From Acidobacteriota bacterium (GTDB taxonomy: Bacteria; Acidobacteriota; Vicinamibacteria; Vicinamibacterales; SCN-69-37): a stretch of 8,254 bases of DNA. Within the stretch, counting starts at the first letter, position 1. Each line of letters opens with the position of its first letter. Position numbers and translations under genes: made by a program. The stretch is from assembly GCA_021824055.1 (NCBI GenBank), contig JAKALV010000139.1, positions 1 through 8,254 on the forward strand. The letters are read 5' to 3'. Below are positions 6,374-8,254 of the stretch, one piece after another. The notes under the pieces are model-generated. The model was given only the letters and a program-made list of their open reading frames with translations, was not told the DNA's origin and ran no database searches.

Positions 6374-7198
6374 TCAACGCGTGGAGGCCGCCTGGGCGAT
6401 CAGCGCGTCCACGTCCTTCAGCGACAGGCTCAACCGCGTGATGGCGGTGGCGCGTCCCGAGCGCTCGTCGGCATCGATGATGATGCCGCTGAGACGGGGA
6501 TTCTCGCGCGCAGTTTCAAAGCGCTGCGGCAATCCGGTGAGGAAGCGCGACAGGATCGCCTGCCGCTCCACGCCGATCACGCCGTCGTGCGGACCCGTCA
6601 TGCCGGCATCGGTGATGTAGGCCGTGCCCTGCAGCAGCAGGCGCTCGTCCGCGGTCTGCACGTGCGTGTGCGTGCCGACGACCGCCGTGACCCGCCCGTC
6701 GAGATGCCAGCCCATCGCCACTTTCTCGGACGTGGCCTCGGCGTGAAAATCCACAAGGACGACGGCCGCGTCCTTCTTCACCTTTTCGATCTCGGTGAGC
6801 ACCACGCGAAACGGATCGTCAATCGCATGCATGAAGACGCGACCCATGACGTTGATCACGCCGACGTTGACGCCATTCGTGGCGCGCGCGACATAGTGCC
6901 CGGCGCCCGGCGCGCCCGCCGGCAGGTTCGCCGGCCGCAACAGACGGGATTCCTGCGAGAAGAAGGGCAGGATCTCTTTCTTGTCAAACGTGTGATTGCC
7001 GCCCGTCATGACGTGCGCGCCGGCATCGAGAAATTCATTGGCGATCTCCGGCGTGACGCCGAACCCCGCGGCCGCGTTTTCGACGTTGACGATCACGCAG
7101 TCGACGCGGTGCGCGCTGACGATGGCCTTCAGCCCGCGCGTCACCAGGTCGCGTCCGGGCCGCCCGACGACGTCGCCGACGAACAGAAGACGCGTCAC
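6374..7198 (-). CDS. ymdB: YmdB-family (TIGR00282) metallophosphoesterase
   Basis: The 274-residue protein matches the family of Bacillus subtilis YmdB (not the E. coli macrodomain protein of that name), a di-metal phosphodiesterase reported to hydrolyse cyclic nucleotides such as 2',3'-cAMP and to affect biofilm development. Metal-ligand motifs stand in order: LLFVGDVVGRPGRD (Asp9), VNVENAAAGFG (Glu40, Asn41), TGGNHTFDKKE (Asn68), LVDFHAEATSEK (His152) and VVGTHTHVQTAD (His177, His179). The family signature DAGMTGPHDGVIG follows. The start is GTG at 7198, which overlaps the stop of the upstream heat-shock gene as GTGA and places the first strand (TRLLFVGD) at the N-terminus. A longer frame upstream has no similarity. 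The stop lies three bases before xseA. The biochemical fold is well supported; the physiological substrate in this organism is not known. Confidence 0.92.
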   Translation of the reverse strand: MTRLLFVGDVVGRPGRDLVTRGLKAIVSAHRVDCVIVNVENAAAGFGVTPEIANEFLDAGAHVMTGGNHTFDKKEILPFFSQESRLLRPANLPAGAPGAGHYVARATNGVNVGVINVMGRVFMHAIDDPFRVVLTEIEKVKKDAAVVLVDFHAEATSEKVAMGWHLDGRVTAVVGTHTHVQTADERLLLQGTAYITDAGMTGPHDGVIGVERQAILSRFLTGLPQRFETARENPRLSGIIIDADERSGRATAITRLSLSLKDVDALIAQAASTR

Positions 7199-7623
7199 TC
7201 GGTTTCGACCTCGATGTGGATGAGGTGGCCGCGCCGGTCGTCGATGCGCGGCAGTACCACGCGCAGCAATCCATCCGCAACGATGGCTTTCGCGCGCTTG
7301 GCGTCGAACGCGCCCGACACGCGGACGGCGCGCGCAAAGCGGCCGTAACTGCGCTCCGCCAGATGAAAGCGCACATCGGGCGGCGACGTCTGCGCCAGCT
7401 TGGCGCCCACCACGAGCACGGTGTCGCGGCGAATCGCCACGCGCAACGCCGCCGCGGGCACGCCGGCCACGTCCACGATCACCTCGGCGCCATTGGCGGT
7501 TTCGATGATGTCGAGCGCGGGCCGGCATTCGCCGCTGGAGAGCGAGGCGCCCGGTACATCCCGATCAAGTTCATCCAGAAGTCGCCGTGCATCGTCGGCG
7601 AGCAGGCGGGTATCAGTCACCAC
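7195..7623 (-). CDS. Small heat-shock protein (Hsp20/alpha-crystallin family), first gene of the minus-strand unit
   Basis: The 142-residue protein has an alpha-crystallin domain at about 34-125. It runs from RPALDIIETANGAEVIVDVAGVP through AERSYGRFARAVRV (89-102, the common E-R-S-x-G-x-F-x-R motif) to ADGLLRVVLPR (116-126, matching the G-V/I-L signature). The tail has IHIEV (135-139), an IxI-type motif used for oligomer contacts in this family. The N-terminal 33 residues form a short charged helix. Such proteins are ATP-independent holdases that bind unfolding clients. The start is one of two successive GTG codons (7623 or 7620); neither has a clear Shine-Dalgarno sequence. The stop overlaps the phosphoesterase start by four bases. 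The domain is more divergent than that of the neighbouring plus-strand paralogue, so a specialised or housekeeping role is possible. Confidence 0.85.
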   Translation of the reverse strand: MVTDTRLLADDARRLLDELDRDVPGASLSSGECRPALDIIETANGAEVIVDVAGVPAAALRVAIRRDTVLVVGAKLAQTSPPDVRFHLAERSYGRFARAVRVSGAFDAKRAKAIVADGLLRVVLPRIDDRRGHLIHIEVETE

Positions 7624-7757
7624 GGATATCTAAGATAGATGATAGCCCGGCAGCAACGGGCAAAATCTGAGTTATACATACATAGATAATATGCGTTGAC
7701 TAACATGCGTTTTCTTGCGACCATGGCTTACGCACTTCAGGTGCAGGAGGACATTTC
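7624..7757. promoter_or_regulatory. Divergent regulatory region between two small heat-shock genes
   Basis: This gap is distinctly richer in A and T than the genes. It contains the palindrome TATCTAAGATA (7627-7637), a small hairpin GCCCG/CGGGC (7645-7649 with 7657-7661), and an AT-rich tract with ATAC/ATAG/ATAA steps (about 7674-7691). It also has a direct repeat ATGCGTT at 7691-7697 and 7705-7711. TTGACT at 7696-7701 could be a -35 box for the plus-strand gene, but no convincing -10 stands at the proper distance. Both promoters are inferred from position. No CIRCE element was seen. Confidence 0.45.
7745..7750 (+). promoter_or_regulatory. Strong Shine-Dalgarno sequence of the plus-strand heat-shock gene
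   Basis: AGGAGG stands 10 bases before the ATG at 7761 and 7 bases before an adjoining GTG at 7758. It is the only full consensus ribosome-binding site I see in the window, suggesting high translation of this chaperone. The spacing does not by itself decide between the two adjacent starts. Confidence 0.8.
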
Positions 7758-7760
7758 GTG

Positions 7761-8198
7761 ATGACCATTACTCGTTGGAACCCCATGCATGACCTCGCAG
7801 CGGTTGAGGTGGATCGTCTGAACCGCATGTTCAACACGGTGTTTGGTGGAGAGCCGCTGGCGTCGGGCGCGTGGTCGCCGGCCGTGGATATCTACGAAGC
7901 GCCGAATCACGACCTGGTGGTGAAGGCCGAGATTCCCGCGATGAAGAAGGAAGACATCAAGGTCACGGTGGAGCAGAACGTGCTGACCATCGAGGGCGAG
8001 CGCAAGTTCGACTCGGAGGTGAGTCGCGATCAGTACCACCGGCTGGAACGTGGCTTTGGCGCCTTCCGCCGGAGCTTCACGCTGCCGGCCACGCTGGATG
8101 CCACGCGCGTCTCGGCCGGATACCAGGACGGCGTGCTCACCGTGACGCTGCCGCAGAAGGCCGAAGCCAAGCCGCGGCAGATCGAAGTTAACGGATAG
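7761..8198 (+). CDS. Small heat-shock protein (Hsp20/alpha-crystallin family)
   Basis: The 145-residue holdase chaperone shows the classic bacterial layout. The N-terminus is MTITRWNPMHDLAAVEVDRL, typical of class A bacterial small heat-shock proteins. The alpha-crystallin domain spans about 40-131, with PAVDIYEAPNHDLVVKAEIP (40-59), MKKEDIKVTVEQNVLTIEGE (61-80), the ERGFGAFRRSFTLP motif (96-109) and YQDGVLTVTLPQK (121-133) holding the G-V-L signature at 124-126. The tail ends RQIEVNG with I-x-V at 141-143, the oligomerisation motif. The ATG at 7761 is chosen over the adjoining GTG at 7758 because MTxTRW is the usual family start. AGGAGG precedes it. It diverges from a second small heat-shock gene. 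The sequence is complete and intact, and expression is probably stress-induced, though no heat-shock operator is recognisable. Confidence 0.95.
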   Translation: MTITRWNPMHDLAAVEVDRLNRMFNTVFGGEPLASGAWSPAVDIYEAPNHDLVVKAEIPAMKKEDIKVTVEQNVLTIEGERKFDSEVSRDQYHRLERGFGAFRRSFTLPATLDATRVSAGYQDGVLTVTLPQKAEAKPRQIEVNG

Positions 8199-8202
8199 CT
8201 AC

Positions 8203-8252
8203 AGGGTGTCAGGGTGACAAGGGGTCAGGGTGTCAGGGTGCGGGTGCGGGTG
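8203..8252. repeat. Short tandem repeats at the right edge (AGGGTGTC units, then SGGGTG-like hexamers)
   Basis: Four consecutive 8-base units (AGGGTGTC, AGGGTGAC, AAGGGGTC, AGGGTGTC) at 8203-8234 are followed by three 6-base units (AGGGTG, CGGGTG, CGGGTG) at 8235-8252. The array begins four bases after the heat-shock gene's stop codon and may continue beyond the window. It holds no coding signal that I recognise. Confidence 0.8.
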
Positions 8253-8254
8253 CC

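Larger units (their letters stand above)
2149..7623 (-). other. Predicted seven-gene transcription unit: hsp20-like, ymdB, xseA, xseB, ispA, tlyA, nadK
   Basis: Junctions in transcription order are a GTGA overlap, a 3-base gap, an ATGA overlap, a GTGA overlap, a 91-base spacer and a 19-base overlap. The layout implies one mRNA with strong translational coupling. The ispA-tlyA inverted repeat is the only place where transcription could easily be interrupted or restarted. xseA-xseB-ispA-tlyA-nadK order is common in bacteria, often with dxs between ispA and tlyA; dxs is absent here. Confidence 0.7.

Noticed and set aside
5588..7348. Long plus-strand open frame (586 codons) opposite xseA and ymdB
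   Set aside because: It covers conserved motifs of both genes on the other strand and has the low-complexity Arg/Ala/Asp/His composition of a GC-driven artefact.
7199..7528. N-terminal extension of the YmdB-family protein by about 110 residues
   Set aside because: The extra part is the shadow of the overlapping heat-shock gene; the first conserved strand starts right after the GTG at 7198.
7645..7661. Intrinsic terminator at the GCCCG/CGGGC hairpin
   Set aside because: The stem has only five pairs, no U-run follows on either strand, and the site is in a divergent promoter region.
7624..7757. CIRCE or a clear sigma-32-type heat-shock promoter
   Set aside because: No TTAGCACTC/GAGTGCTAA inverted repeat is present, and no good CTTGAA with CCCCAT pair at proper spacing could be found.
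8203..8252. CRISPR-like array
   Set aside because: Units are 6-8 bases, adjacent and without spacers, and no cas gene is present.
1..8254. A new defence, mobile or secondary-metabolite system
   Set aside because: Every coding region belongs to a recognisable housekeeping or stress family; no transposase, integrase, toxin-antitoxin pair or biosynthetic core enzyme was seen.

Overview
This is a GC-rich chromosomal window of mostly housekeeping genes. It suits an Acidobacteriota-type bacterium, perhaps Vicinamibacteria-like. That placement is inferred from base composition, the frequent GTG starts, and the linkage of a small heat-shock protein, a YmdB-type phosphodiesterase, xseA-xseB, ispA, tlyA and nadK. 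No marker in the window proves the taxon.

Layout: (1) 1-631, minus strand, the N-terminal part of a lipoprotein of the type I phosphodiesterase/alkaline phosphatase superfamily, running off the left edge. (2) 657-2101, plus strand, ruvX followed by mltG with a 1-base stop/start overlap. (3) 2149-7623, minus strand, a compact transcription unit read right to left: small heat-shock protein, YmdB-family phosphoesterase, xseA, xseB, ispA (polyprenyl synthase), tlyA, nadK. Most junctions are 4-base overlaps, a 3-base gap or a 19-base overlap. The exception is a 91-base ispA-tlyA spacer filled by an imperfect inverted repeat. (4) 7761-8198, plus strand, a second small heat-shock protein, diverging from the first across about 137 bp of relatively AT-rich DNA. 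(5) 8199-8254, short tandem repeats at the right edge.

Together the genes cover DNA/RNA maintenance (exonuclease VII, RuvX), rRNA 2'-O-methylation (TlyA), isoprenoid chain elongation (IspA), NADP supply (NadK), peptidoglycan strand termination (MltG), cyclic-nucleotide-type phosphodiesterase activity (YmdB family) and protein folding stress (two Hsp20 proteins). No mobile-element gene, defence system, CRISPR array, rRNA or tRNA was recognised.

The most unusual feature is a perfect 26-bp-arm palindrome (4290-4342), poorer in GC than its surroundings, lying in frame inside ispA. It adds about 17 residues to a loop of the enzyme, in the manner of a protein-coding palindromic element such as those known in Rickettsia. 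Three other short-unit repeats sit at gene ends (2098-2150, 3701-3781, 8203-8252). No wholly new system could be demonstrated.
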